Assembly (NCBI GenBank): GCA_018985235.1
Contig: JADGIG010000044.1
Coordinates: 1 to 32,908, forward strand
Reading direction: 5' to 3'
Length of the DNA stretch: 32,908 nucleotides
Source of the DNA: Sanchytrium tribonematis
Taxonomy: Eukaryota > Sanchytriomycota > Sanchytriomycetes > Sanchytriales > Sanchytriaceae
Numbering within the stretch: position 1 is the stretch's first letter; the number at the start of each line of letters is the position of its first letter. Positions 17,498 to 26,252 of this stretch are shown here, in pieces. The position numbers and the translations under genes are program-made. The notes beneath the pieces are model-generated. The model worked only from the letters and a program-made list of their open reading frames with translations, searched no databases and was not told where the DNA came from.

Positions 17498-18130
17498 CTA
17501 AAATGTCATTGATACAGTCGCCTTTTTCGTATCCGCACTATCGAATTTACTTCCAATATCAATGCACTGATACACATTATTATTGGTCCCTGGCATGTGC
17601 CCACAAATTTGTCTGCTTTCAATTCGAATGCCATCTGCGCCTTTTAAATTCACCATTTTACTCCAAACTTGCTTCTTTGTGAAATCTTGTTTGCTACACC
17701 ACACTTCTGAATTGGAATTTGCAATACACATGAAATCGGCGTATTGACATAATCTCACTTGTGTGACATGCGCACCACTAATTTGACTGACTGCTACAGC
17801 ATCTTTACTGATAAGATTCACTGCGCCACCACATCCCACATCTCCATTACTCGTCACAATGCAAATCTTATTTTTGTAAAAATCAACAGATACCAAATTG
17901 GGTTGTTCATTTGCAAATGTACCACCATATGTGAATGATTTACCATCTTTATAAGTAAATTTCAATACTTTGAATACGCGACTATCATCTTGTAGTCCAC
18001 AAAATAAAGATTGTTGAGTGACTTGGCATTGGCCATTGTCGTGTCTTGACAAGTCAGAGAGACCACCTATTGATTGTGGGATAGATTGAATTGGCATGGG
18101 AAACATCATTTGGTTGAAATGAAAAGGCAT
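17498..18130 (-). CDS. Unknown Cys-containing protein, possibly beta-propeller-like
   Basis: Encodes 210 residues if ATG 18130 is used. A TATA-like ATAAATAG (18131-18138) touches that ATG, so the true start is more likely the pair of ATGs at 18109/18106 (MMFPMPIQS). That would give about 203 residues, with spacing like the other TATA boxes here. Repeated strands of the form I/V-C-x5-G/S-x-V-x-C (KICIVTSNGDVGC, FMCIANSNSEVWC) resemble RCC1/tectonin-like propeller blades, but there are too few for a full propeller. Function unknown. The stop is TAG. It is convergent with LRR-C (6 nt between stops) and divergent from homoaconitase. Confidence 0.5.
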   Translation of the reverse strand: MPFHFNQMMFPMPIQSIPQSIGGLSDLSRHDNGQCQVTQQSLFCGLQDDSRVFKVLKFTYKDGKSFTYGGTFANEQPNLVSVDFYKNKICIVTSNGDVGCGGAVNLISKDAVAVSQISGAHVTQVRLCQYADFMCIANSNSEVWCSKQDFTKKQVWSKMVNLKGADGIRIESRQICGHMPGTNNNVYQCIDIGSKFDSADTKKATVSMTF

Positions 18131-18325
18131 CTATTTATGGTTAAAATAAATTAAAATCATTTGTATGACACCAATCAAAGACTGGAGGTAATTTACAAAG
18201 TCAATTTGCAATCACAAGTTCACAAAGGGAATGATGCTTGAGAAGCATCAAGATATGCCTGAGATGCAAAGTTGAAAATTAAAGCAAGTCAAAAATTGCC
18301 AAATTGATCCGTGTCTCATCCCAAT
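18131..18325. promoter_or_regulatory. Divergent promoter with hairpin
   Basis: Contains ATAAATAG (minus, 18131-18138), CCAATCAAA (18171-18179) and a perfect 8-bp stem, 3-nt loop hairpin TGATGCTTGAGAAGCATCA (18232-18250) about 75 nt before the homoaconitase ATG. A short upstream ORF (14 codons) begins at 18231. Confidence 0.5.
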
Positions 18326-20197
18326 ATGTCACTCGTTGAACAAATTCTGCAACGATTTGCTGCAGATACAGTGAAGCAAGGTAGAATTGTGAGAATTAGA
18401 CCACATTATTGTATGACACATGATAATTCAGGTGCCGTCATTAACAAATTCAACGCATTAAAATCAAAACAACCCAAGTTATCCATTTATAAACCATCTC
18501 AATTGGTATTTACACTAGATCATGATGTGCAAAACATTAAAAATCAATTTAAATATGGTAATATTAAGAAATTTGCAAAAACACATGGGATTGATTTTTA
18601 TCCTGCTGGTCGTGGGATTGGGCATCAAATTAATATTGAAGAAGGATATGCATTTCCTAATAAGTTGACTGTGGCTTCTGATTCACATTCTAATATGTAT
18701 GGCGGTATTGGGTGCTTGGGAACTCCAATTGTGAGATCTGATGCGCTGAGTATCTGGTGTACTGGAGAGACATGGCTTAAAGTACCACCAGTGATTAAAG
18801 TCAATTTATTAAATCAATTGCCAGAAGGCGTGAGTGGCAAAGATGTGATTATAGCACTTTGTGGGTATTTTAATGCAGATCAAGTTTTAAATTCATTTTT
18901 AGAATTTTCAACCAATTCACTAGGTGTAGAAGACAGATTGAGTATTGCAAACATGACTACGGAATGGGGTGCATTAGCAGGTGTATTCCCATATGATTCA
19001 ATCACAGAATCGTATTTAAAGAATTTGTATGAGAAATCAGATAAAATGAAACCACGCAATTTGAACAAGATTAAACACATTTCCACAAAGAATGCCAACT
19101 ATTTCAAGACATTAACCATTGATTTATCCACTTTAAGACCATTTGTGAGTGGACCCAATTCAGTTAAAATATTTACATCTGCTAAATCACTTGAAAATGA
19201 TAAAATCAAAATCAACAAGGCATATCTAGTCAGTTGCACGAATTCTAGAACATCTGATATCCATGAGGCTGCTAAAATATTGAAAAATAAGAAAATTTAC
19301 AAAAATGTTGAAATGTATATTTCTGCTGCTTCTAGTAAAATAGAACAAGAATCTAAATTAAATGGAGATTGGGATACATTATTACAAGCAGGATGCATCC
19401 CATTAATCAGTGGATGTGGCCCATGTATCGGATTGGGACAAGGATTATTAAAATCAAATGAAGTAGGTATTTCTGCCACAAATCGCAATTATAAAGGCAG
19501 AATGGGTGATCCGAATGCATTATGTTATTTAGCATCACCAGCAGTTGTTGCTACAAGTGCATTAAATGGCTATATCTCATCCAATTCCAATTTATCCGAT
19601 ATTCCAATTTCTGCTCAAATTCAAACACAGTCAACCCCGTCTACTTCTTTCGAATTAGAAGATGGAATAGAGACAAATGGCACTCTATTCTACTGCAAAC
19701 AAGATAATATCAATACAGATGCCATCTATCCTGGTAAATACACCTATAATGATGATATCACCCCAAATCAAATGAAAAACATCGTCATGGAGAATTATGA
19801 CCTCCAATTCACCAATCTAGTATCTCAACATCAAAATACAAAGTATTTAATTGCAGGATACAATTTTGGAACAGGTTCAAGCAGAGAACAAGCAGCCACA
19901 GCATTATTAAGCATAGGCATCAAAATCGTATTTGCTGGTTCATTTTCAGAGACATTTAAGCGCAATGCATTAAATAATGGATTATTGACTATAGAATTAC
20001 CTGAATTAGTGGATTATTTACAATCTAAATCGTATCCCAATTTGACACATGAAATTGGCCATGTTATATTTCACAGTGGTGGGAAATTGATTTTAAATGA
20101 TAAAGTATTTAAATGCATGCCATTAAATGGGATTGCAAAGGAATTGGTTGAATCTGGTGGCATCGAATCCTTTATATTGAATAAAATTGAAAAATAA
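18326..20197 (+). CDS. LYS4: Homoaconitase (lysine biosynthesis)
   Basis: Encodes 623 residues from ATG 18326. Homoaconitase interconverts homocitrate and homoisocitrate in the alpha-aminoadipate route to lysine. The aconitase-family 4Fe-4S ligands are present: C304 in S-C-T-N-S-R, then C364 and C367 in G-C-G-P-C. G-I-S-A-T-N-R-N-x-K-G-R-M-G and the swivel-domain F-G-T-G-S-S-R-E-Q-A-A-T-A-L are also present, the latter typical of the homoaconitase group. Isopropylmalate isomerase is the main alternative and is less likely from these motifs. Length is a little below that of fungal Lys4 because the protein begins almost at the catalytic domain (MSLVEQILQRFA). No mitochondrial presequence is evident, so either it is not mitochondrial or a leader exon is missed. 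Confidence 0.85.
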   Translation: MSLVEQILQRFAADTVKQGRIVRIRPHYCMTHDNSGAVINKFNALKSKQPKLSIYKPSQLVFTLDHDVQNIKNQFKYGNIKKFAKTHGIDFYPAGRGIGHQINIEEGYAFPNKLTVASDSHSNMYGGIGCLGTPIVRSDALSIWCTGETWLKVPPVIKVNLLNQLPEGVSGKDVIIALCGYFNADQVLNSFLEFSTNSLGVEDRLSIANMTTEWGALAGVFPYDSITESYLKNLYEKSDKMKPRNLNKIKHISTKNANYFKTLTIDLSTLRPFVSGPNSVKIFTSAKSLENDKIKINKAYLVSCTNSRTSDIHEAAKILKNKKIYKNVEMYISAASSKIEQESKLNGDWDTLLQAGCIPLISGCGPCIGLGQGLLKSNEVGISATNRNYKGRMGDPNALCYLASPAVVATSALNGYISSNSNLSDIPISAQIQTQSTPSTSFELEDGIETNGTLFYCKQDNINTDAIYPGKYTYNDDITPNQMKNIVMENYDLQFTNLVSQHQNTKYLIAGYNFGTGSSREQAATALLSIGIKIVFAGSFSETFKRNALNNGLLTIELPELVDYLQSKSYPNLTHEIGHVIFHSGGKLILNDKVFKCMPLNGIAKELVESGGIESFILNKIEK

Positions 20198-20215
20198 TAA
20201 ATGAAATGCATTTGT

Positions 20216-21232
20216 TTATTGGTGATACACTGTTAATCCCAACCAGTAAAATACAATTCCAAATAATGCTTCTTCTCCAATCTCAACCATATCATATAAA
20301 ATCACTTTAGTTTCAGCACTAGAAGCATCTTCTTTTCTCAATTTCAATTCACCTTTACGTAATTTTAATCCTTGTAAAATATCAGCGCATTCTGTAGGTG
20401 TTTTTGTCCCATAGTTTTTAACAGTGCATCCATTTGCCAATGCTGACTGACAGGCATCTTTTGCTTCTTCATTACACGTTCCTAAATGTAAATTAAGTAA
20501 ATCGACATCATAGCAACTATAACTACGCGGTGGTACTCCTTCTGGACATATTTCTACATGCGAGGATCTGTCACAGTCACCCAATCCAAATACACACTCA
20601 CCCAATTTCGCATTTGATTTATCATAGGATTTTTGTGCTTCATTAGCAACTTCGGTGAAGGAATTTGTTTTGACTTCTTCCAACTTGCGATTAAATGTTG
20701 TGAGTTCGTGCAATCCACCAATTCCCATTAATCCCACAATTAATAAAACCACTTTTGCCCATTTGGGATTTATAGAAGCCACTCCATTTCTCAGACGTCT
20801 GAATTGTTCTTGACCAAAATCAGATAAAGTCACAGTGGGTGCAGAATTGTCATTTGCACTTGATGTGTCACCAACTGTATCTATTTCAAATTCATCTGGA
20901 TCCCGACTATCTCTAGTGCCGACTTGTTCATACCCATTTTGCATTCTCTTTTTCAAATGACCGTTGCGTGTCAATTTGACACCTGCATATTGCAAAATGC
21001 TACCAAGACATTCTTTGTGTTGCAAGCCATATGTTCTAATTCTATTTAATAATTGGTTGGCTAGATCTTTAGCCTGACCAACAGGGCAGCTTGATGGATC
21101 TAACAAACACTTTGGGATAAACATATTGTAATTTGCTACTAAACTTTGGCCATCTACCATTGTGGATTTCAATGATTTCAAATTACATCTACTCGCCATC
21201 ATTGAGTACAGTACAATTGTAAATAGTACCAT
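20216..21232 (-). CDS. Tandem two-TM family protein 1 of 3
   Basis: Encodes 338 residues. A short hydrophobic leader (MVLFTIVLYSMMA) precedes SRC. A Cys-containing N-terminal region follows, with a conserved GYE preceded by HLKKRMQN. Next come an acidic linker, a membrane segment (about residues 160-178, VVLLIVGLMGIGG) and a Cys-rich domain with L-G-T-C-N, then C-x-x-A-L-x-N-G-C. A C-terminal membrane segment (GIVFYWLGL) ends the protein. The gene at 21450 is a close paralogue and the one at 22472 a more distant one. No known family recognised. Probably surface membrane proteins of a lineage-specific set. The stop lies 18 nt from that of homoaconitase. Confidence 0.65.
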   Translation of the reverse strand: MVLFTIVLYSMMASRCNLKSLKSTMVDGQSLVANYNMFIPKCLLDPSSCPVGQAKDLANQLLNRIRTYGLQHKECLGSILQYAGVKLTRNGHLKKRMQNGYEQVGTRDSRDPDEFEIDTVGDTSSANDNSAPTVTLSDFGQEQFRRLRNGVASINPKWAKVVLLIVGLMGIGGLHELTTFNRKLEEVKTNSFTEVANEAQKSYDKSNAKLGECVFGLGDCDRSSHVEICPEGVPPRSYSCYDVDLLNLHLGTCNEEAKDACQSALANGCTVKNYGTKTPTECADILQGLKLRKGELKLRKEDASSAETKVILYDMVEIGEEALFGIVFYWLGLTVYHQ

Positions 21233-21360
21233 TGACAGGGGTGTTTGACTATCAATTTTGTCAATTTAACTTGATCTTTGCGTTGGGGTAACACGTGCTG
21301 CTGTATTTGAAAGGAAATGTAATTTGATTGGACGATAAGAATGATAATGGTATAAGAACT

Positions 21361-21394
21361 CAAATTGTTTATTTTACCATCTCCAATCCCAGTA
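21361..21394 (-). pseudogene. Relic of a paralogue 3' end
   Basis: On the minus strand this matches the last codons of the family member ending at 21450 (shared GGAGAT and AAACAATTTG blocks with small gaps). It suggests a lost copy or partial duplication between genes 1 and 2. Confidence 0.35.
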
Positions 21395-21449
21395 CATATG
21401 CCACACATGCAGCCAACAATTTGATGGGACTGGCACTGAATGAGAATAT

Positions 21450-22370
21450 TCAAATCAAATTGTTTATTATTTTCTCAATCTCCATTCCCAAATAATACAA
21501 TACTATTCCAAGCAAGACATATTCTCCAATTTCTAAAAATGTATAGAAAATCACTTTAGATTTAGCAAAATATGGTTCTATTTGTTGTAGATCCAATTGA
21601 TTTTTCAATTGATTGATTCTAATCTGGTTAAGAGCACATGCTTCAGATGATTTTGAACCATATTGGGTAATTTGACATCCATTTGCCAATGCATTATTGC
21701 ATGATTCTAATAAATTTGGATTGCAAATACCCAGATGCGATTCAATTACATTTTCATGGTGATTACTGGTACATGTTGGATTAAACTGAAAGAAACAATT
21801 TGCATCAAACTCTGATTTTTGATTTAAATAGTGTTGATAATTGGTTTTGTACGCATTTAGAAGCATATTTGTTTCTGATACTTTGATATCAAAATGGAAA
21901 TCTGTGATTCCATAAGCTGCACCAATGGCTATTAATCCTACAATTAATAAAATGATTTTTGCCCATTTAATATTCATTTGACCATCTCGGAATAAACCTA
22001 GCATATTTTGAATAGTGGGTTCCTCAAAGCTCGTTGTTGGTGATTCAACATCTGCAGTTACTGGTTCATACCCATTTTGCATTCTCTTTTTCAAGTGATC
22101 GCGTGTCAATTTGACACCTGCATATTGCAAAATCCCATCTTGACATTCTTTGTGTCGCAAGCCAAATGTTCTAATTCTCTTCAATATTTGGTTGGCTAAG
22201 TCTCTAGTTCTTTTAACAATGGGGCATCTTGATGGTTCCAACAAAGACTCTGGAATGCTACTTTGATGTTCATCTACCAAACTTTGGCCAATTGCCATTG
22301 TGGCTTTCAATTGCTCTAGTTTACATCTACTTGCCATCATTGAGTACATTACAATTGTAAATAGTACCAT
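21450..22370 (-). CDS. Tandem two-TM family protein 2 of 3
   Basis: Encodes 306 residues. It aligns closely with the gene at 20216: the same leader (MVLFTIVMYSMMASRC), the G-Q-S-L-V stretch, the LQYAGVKLTR and HLKKRMQNGYE blocks, a membrane segment WAKIILLIVGLIAIG and the C-terminal L-G-I-C-N, C-x-x-A-L-A-N-G-C and membrane segment. Its linker is shorter. Both promoters carry AGTCAAAC about 20 nt before the ATG. Function unknown. Confidence 0.65.
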   Translation of the reverse strand: MVLFTIVMYSMMASRCKLEQLKATMAIGQSLVDEHQSSIPESLLEPSRCPIVKRTRDLANQILKRIRTFGLRHKECQDGILQYAGVKLTRDHLKKRMQNGYEPVTADVESPTTSFEEPTIQNMLGLFRDGQMNIKWAKIILLIVGLIAIGAAYGITDFHFDIKVSETNMLLNAYKTNYQHYLNQKSEFDANCFFQFNPTCTSNHHENVIESHLGICNPNLLESCNNALANGCQITQYGSKSSEACALNQIRINQLKNQLDLQQIEPYFAKSKVIFYTFLEIGEYVLLGIVLYYLGMEIEKIINNLI

Positions 22371-22471
22371 TTTAAAAAAGAGGAGGTTTGACTGTTAAAC
22401 GATGATGCCATTAAAAGTGCCTGGGGAAACATGTGGTTAAACAAAAGTCATTTCATCAATTTATCATTTAT

Positions 22472-23500
22472 TTATTGAAAAATTGATTTTTTTAATTCAT
22501 AGAGAAAGACTGGCCATATCGCTCCCATGATAAATGCAATCACTTTAAGAGTTAAATCAATCCCATCACTATTCCCTGCTAATAGTGCTTTGTATCTCTT
22601 GTCATTCAAATTCTGTTTATAAGTAGCATCTAAACCAATACATTCTTCAGTAGTGTTTAATCCTTCTTGTACAATCAAGCATCCATTTTGTAATGCTCCC
22701 TCACACAATTCTCCAACCCATTTCACATTTGTATTGCAAGTACCTAATAATGGATCCACAAGTTTCTCTTCATAGCATGCAGCACCGGATGGACTTGATC
22801 GCGGACAAATTACTTCTGTTCTTGATACTGGGCATTCATCATTTAAATCAAACTTGCATCCCAGTTGTAATGCCATTTCTGATGCTCTCAATTGATCTCG
22901 AGCTGTTTTTAATGCTTCATTTGCTACAGCTGATTTAGGAAGATGACTAAAAAGTCCATATAATACACCACATAAAAATAAACTCATAAGAAATACAAGA
23001 GTCATAGTTTCTCTTACTGTGAATTTGACTTCGCTGAACTGCACATTTCGCGTGGCTACCACTCCATCAGTTGGAACATTATTTGCTGCTGCTTGGATTG
23101 ATACATCATTTGCATCGGGTTGTGAAATGACTGGTGAATCAGGTTGAGCTTGATTTTCTTCGTCTTCACTTTCTTCACTATCAACTCTGTTGTACCCGCT
23201 ACCTCTACCACCTCTCTTGTGCAGTCGTTCTTGCCCTGGGGCCGTTTTTTCTAATTCTAATACTTTGAGACATTCTGGATATTTCTCCAACAATTTCTCT
23301 AATCGACGCCATCGCAACTGAGCATACTCATTTTCGCCTGATTTACGAGGACATTGTGATTCATCTTTGATTCTCACCAACTTTTTAATTGAGTCTTCAT
23401 GTTTTGCAAGAAATGGTTCAGAATCTCTGGCCCACTTCTTAAGTGGCTTCCGATTGCATTTCTTTGCCATGACAATACACAACAAAATTGGGAAGAGCAT
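22472..23500 (-). CDS. Tandem two-TM family protein 3 of 3 (divergent)
   Basis: Encodes 342 residues from ATG 23500, chosen because its leader (MLFPILLCIVMAKKC) aligns with those of the other two; the longer ORF to 23572 adds residues with no counterpart. The plan is the same: a basic Cys-containing N-part, an acidic Ser/Glu linker (SEESEDEENQ), a membrane segment (LVFLMSLFLCGVLYGLF), a Cys domain with L-G-T-C-N and C-x-x-A-L-x-N-G-C, and a C-terminal membrane segment. It is clearly older or faster evolving than the other pair. Function unknown. Confidence 0.6.
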   Translation of the reverse strand: MLFPILLCIVMAKKCNRKPLKKWARDSEPFLAKHEDSIKKLVRIKDESQCPRKSGENEYAQLRWRRLEKLLEKYPECLKVLELEKTAPGQERLHKRGGRGSGYNRVDSEESEDEENQAQPDSPVISQPDANDVSIQAAANNVPTDGVVATRNVQFSEVKFTVRETMTLVFLMSLFLCGVLYGLFSHLPKSAVANEALKTARDQLRASEMALQLGCKFDLNDECPVSRTEVICPRSSPSGAACYEEKLVDPLLGTCNTNVKWVGELCEGALQNGCLIVQEGLNTTEECIGLDATYKQNLNDKRYKALLAGNSDGIDLTLKVIAFIMGAIWPVFLYELKKSIFQ

Positions 23501-23658
23501 TGCACGTTCAAAAGGGGGATAAATGGTCAGATAGAATGATGTCATTTTAGAGACATGCGTAAACACGTGCATTGAAAATGGCGCAATTTGATGATCTGTG
23601 CATTTGATTCCAAATATTTGATTTTATTGTACGAATGGATGAAATTTTCAAATTAATA

Positions 23659-23684
23659 TTCTCTTTGTTTTTTTACAAAGAGAA
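23659..23684. other. 10-bp inverted repeat with T6 loop
   Basis: TTCTCTTTGT, six T, ACAAAGAGAA. It lies upstream of the gene at 23753 and behind the promoter side of the gene ending at 22472. Role unknown. Confidence 0.6.
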
Positions 23685-23752
23685 GTAGGGAAGAAACATG
23701 TTCATTGTCACTTTATAGTTGATTGAGAGCGCAACAAAAAGAAACAGAAAAA

Positions 23753-24169
23753 ATGATATTTTCAGATGATCAGTATTACTCACTGAAACAACAACTGGGT
23801 ATCGGCAACATTGAATTGAAGCCAGTTTCAAAATATACCATTTTATTTGAATTTGATGATTTAATGGCTTCTTTAGGACAATATATGGTGGATAATAGAA
23901 TAATTCATAGATTTGATGCAAAAGTTACTTTTATCCGAGTCAATAGATTCCAGAATCCATTATTCACTGTAAAAATGGATCATGATGAAATTAAATGTGA
24001 CAATATTTACATGGATTTGAAGAATATTGAGATGCCATCTATCAAATTATCTAGATACCATAAATTGATGAATCATTTGGTGAAATATCAATTTTATGAT
24101 CTGAGAGGTTTGAGTGTAAATCCATACAATTATTTGAAACAAATCAGTTTTATTTTAATGGGAATTTAA
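23753..24169 (+). CDS. Unknown small protein
   Basis: Encodes 138 residues from ATG 23753; the ORF extends 30 nt upstream without an ATG. No signal peptide, membrane segment or recognised motif. Mixed charged and aromatic composition (MIFSDDQYYSLKQQLG start), probably a soluble intracellular protein. Its stop is 6 nt from that of the convergent gene and overlaps AATAAA. Intergenic codon usage and the matching tail-to-tail geometry support a real gene. Confidence 0.5.
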   Translation: MIFSDDQYYSLKQQLGIGNIELKPVSKYTILFEFDDLMASLGQYMVDNRIIHRFDAKVTFIRVNRFQNPLFTVKMDHDEIKCDNIYMDLKNIEMPSIKLSRYHKLMNHLVKYQFYDLRGLSVNPYNYLKQISFILMGI

Positions 24170-24175
24170 TAAATT
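24170..24175. terminator. Overlapping bidirectional poly(A) signals
   Basis: The six bases between the two stop codons and their flanks read AATAAATTTTATT. This gives AATAAA on the plus strand and AATAAAA on the minus strand. Each signal overlaps or abuts the other gene's stop. Confidence 0.55.
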
Positions 24176-24508
24176 TTATTTGTTGCAATATCGAACATGA
24201 CTTGCAATTTCCCTTATAAAAGATCCTTTTACACGTGGATCAGTACTGGGTACAAGTTTAGTTTTTTCACATTTGCCAGATTTGACCCAAACTGGAGAAT
24301 CCAAATCCAAATAATGACTCCAATGTTTCTTAATATGTTTAAATGTCATTTTTATGTTTTTATATGACTTGATTCCAACTTTTCCAGTTGCTAACCAATT
24401 TTGAGTGTTTTTGATGGCTGTGTATGTTAAATCAAAGTGTTTAACTTGTTGAATCTGAAATGTCTTGACACCATATGCAATAGATAATAATGTGATCAAA
24501 GCCATCAT
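24176..24508 (-). CDS. Small secreted protein, unknown
   Basis: Encodes 110 residues. A short leader (MMALITLLSIAYG) suggests export; the mature part is basic with two Cys (KCEK near residue 80 and YCNK at the C-terminus). A second ATG follows immediately (24505). ATAAATAG on the minus strand (24530-24537) lies 22 nt before the ATG, supporting the start. Convergent with the gene at 23753; divergent from the Cys-rich gene at 24737. No family recognised. Confidence 0.55.
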   Translation of the reverse strand: MMALITLLSIAYGVKTFQIQQVKHFDLTYTAIKNTQNWLATGKVGIKSYKNIKMTFKHIKKHWSHYLDLDSPVWVKSGKCEKTKLVPSTDPRVKGSFIREIASHVRYCNK

Positions 24509-24529
24509 TTTATTGAATTGGGACTAATT

Positions 24530-24537
24530 CTATTTAT
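24530..24537 (-). promoter_or_regulatory. TATA box of small secreted gene
   Basis: ATAAATAG on the minus strand, 22 nt before ATG 24508. CCAATCAAA at 24559-24567 lies farther out in the same divergent spacer. Confidence 0.5.
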
Positions 24538-24642
24538 GATTAAATTGGAAATCAAAGGCCAATCAAAGAAACGCGTTAAAATTAATAAATGACTTGCAGA
24601 GATAAATCATTTAACAGCAAGGCTTGCCCTCATTTCCATGTT

Positions 24643-24685
24643 CCATAAACAGAATCACTGCACGGTGATTGCACCCAATCAAATG
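24643..24685 (+). promoter_or_regulatory. Shared promoter element of Cys-rich genes, copy 1
   Basis: About 35 of 42 positions match 26253-26294, including an exact TGCACGGTGATTGCA. Both copies end in a CCAATC box at nearly the same distance from the ATG (about 60 nt). CCAATCAAATG here (24675-24685) is also found at 25278-25288. Confidence 0.6.
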
Positions 24686-24736
24686 ACCTTGATTAAACTG
24701 ACTTTTGATTAAACACCAGTTCATCCCAAATAACAA

Positions 24737-25096
24737 ATGTTGATTTCTTTATTATTTGCTTCAACTGAAATAGCACAAGTATCTACCGTGGGAGAGGGTG
24801 AATTATGTGGATGGCAAAATAACAATGCAATTTGTAAGGGATATTGTAGTTTATGGGGAAAATGTAGAACTTCAATTTGGTTTAAATTCAATTGTCAGCC
24901 AGCTACCAGTCAAACATTGTGTTATGATAATGGTAAATGTGGTGAACAGCCTAATGGGACTAAAAGATTTTGTACTAAAGATCGATATTGTAGTTCATCC
25001 AAATATTGTGGCGTCACTTATGAATATATCAATACGTGTAGCATTGAATATAGTGGTCCTGATACATGTAAAATTGATCATCCCCCAAAGGAGTGA
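24737..25096 (+). CDS. Cys-rich secreted protein 1 of 3 (short)
   Basis: Encodes 119 residues. Leader MLISLLFASTEIA, then a Cys-rich module shared with the gene at 26349: LCGWQN, C-x-G-x-C-S-L-x-G-x-C, C-x6-LC, NGxC/GTC, KxFC, YSGPDTC versus FSGPNAC. It stops just after that shared point while the paralogue continues for a further ~110 residues, so it looks like a shortened version of the same protein. Stop is TGA. Cys spacing suggests disulphide-stabilised extracellular modules. No known family recognised; a role at the cell surface or toward a host or prey is possible but unproven. Confidence 0.65.
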   Translation: MLISLLFASTEIAQVSTVGEGELCGWQNNNAICKGYCSLWGKCRTSIWFKFNCQPATSQTLCYDNGKCGEQPNGTKRFCTKDRYCSSSKYCGVTYEYINTCSIEYSGPDTCKIDHPPKE

Positions 25097-25277
25097 CAAT
25101 TTTAACAAATAAAAAGAGTTTTAAACACATTTTATTTTGAAACATTGTACAACCACATGATATTCCAATACGAACTACGCCACTAAAGCCAACAATCCGA
25201 TGGATTTTAAATCGACTCGTGCAGCAAGTGCTTGCCAAATTTGCAAGTACCAATAATTGTCAGGCAAGCTACTTTGC

Positions 25278-25288
25278 CCAATCAAATG
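25278..25288 (+). promoter_or_regulatory. CCAAT box of Cys-rich gene 2
   Basis: CCAATCAAATG, 55 nt before ATG 25333, identical to 24675-24685. Confidence 0.5.
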
Positions 25289-25332
25289 GCATTGCAATCC
25301 ACTATTTAAATCATGTACCCACACATGGTAAA

Positions 25333-26190
25333 ATGTTTTACATGATACTACAACCCATCTCGGCATCAATCCAATGTGGACTCATTGATGGTAAGCGCAC
25401 AGTTAAATGTCCAGCTGGATATGCTTGTAGTTCAAAGAACATTTGCACAAAATTAACCACGCCAATGCGAGAACCAGATTGCATTCGAGAATTTAGTTTG
25501 ACGGGTACATGTAGGAAGAAATTATGTGACAATTCTGGTAAATCGGAATATACATGTCCAGATAAATATCAATGTGAAATATTTCACAATGGCAGATTTG
25601 GCATTTGTAAAGAAGATGTGCCACCTCAAGGGGATCCTCAATATTGTTATAACAAAAAATCTGGCAGTAGAACATGTACAGATGACGAATATTGCGACAA
25701 GGGAAACTATGCAAACGTTAAAAAAGATCTACGATTTCTTGATGGCTTATGTTTTAAACAGGAATGCGGTGTGAAAAATGGCAAAGTGCTTCAGTGTGTG
25801 GATCCTGACAAACCAAATTGTTTTTTGAGTGCATTTCAAAAGAAATTAGGCAATGACAAAGGATATTGTCTTCCTGGTGGAGATGATGAGTATTATCCTT
25901 GCGATGGCAAATACAGTTACAATGGAGCTTGTGAGCATAAGACACCCCCTTTATTTACCCCTACTCAAAGTCAACAAGATTCAATTCGTAAAAATTGTGA
26001 AAAGGAGAACCCAGATTATGGAACTTGTGGTCTTTATAGCGATTGTGATGGATCAGACTTCATACTCCCAATGTCCTGCTTACATGACTCATATTGCAAT
26101 TTTTACTCGGATATTATGGGAAATTGCGATTCAGTTCCAAATAACAATGGTACTTGTGAGAGCAATTTTGGAAAAGACTGTCCAGAATAA
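25333..26190 (+). CDS. Cys-rich secreted protein 2 of 3 (long)
   Basis: Encodes 285 residues from ATG 25333; the frame is open further upstream but has no ATG there, and this start gives a short leader (MFYMILQPISASIQC). Some 30 Cys are spread over modules such as VKCPAGYACSSKNIC, YTCPDKYQCE, RTCTDDEYCDKG and LQCVDPDKPNC, plus a C-terminal part with GTCGLYSDCDGS and GNCDSV. The recurring x-C-x-x-x-x-x-C pairs resemble those in the neighbouring genes, though end-to-end similarity is weaker. Likely an extracellular disulphide-rich protein; specific function unknown. A CCAAT box lies 55 nt upstream. Confidence 0.6.
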   Translation: MFYMILQPISASIQCGLIDGKRTVKCPAGYACSSKNICTKLTTPMREPDCIREFSLTGTCRKKLCDNSGKSEYTCPDKYQCEIFHNGRFGICKEDVPPQGDPQYCYNKKSGSRTCTDDEYCDKGNYANVKKDLRFLDGLCFKQECGVKNGKVLQCVDPDKPNCFLSAFQKKLGNDKGYCLPGGDDEYYPCDGKYSYNGACEHKTPPLFTPTQSQQDSIRKNCEKENPDYGTCGLYSDCDGSDFILPMSCLHDSYCNFYSDIMGNCDSVPNNNGTCESNFGKDCPE

Positions 26191-26252
26191 ATCAAATTTA
26201 AAAATCTCTTCAAACTCGATTTTGCAGTAAATTCTGTGCTCATTTAAGTGAG

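Noticed and set aside
18326-20197. Isopropylmalate isomerase or ordinary aconitase instead of homoaconitase
   Set aside because: The GISATNRN-x-KGRMG and FGTGSSREQAATAL blocks fit homoaconitase better; a phylogeny would settle it.
21199-21453. 84-codon minus-strand ORF between two-TM genes 1 and 2
   Set aside because: It has no family features over most of its length; only a short relic of a paralogue 3' end is supported.
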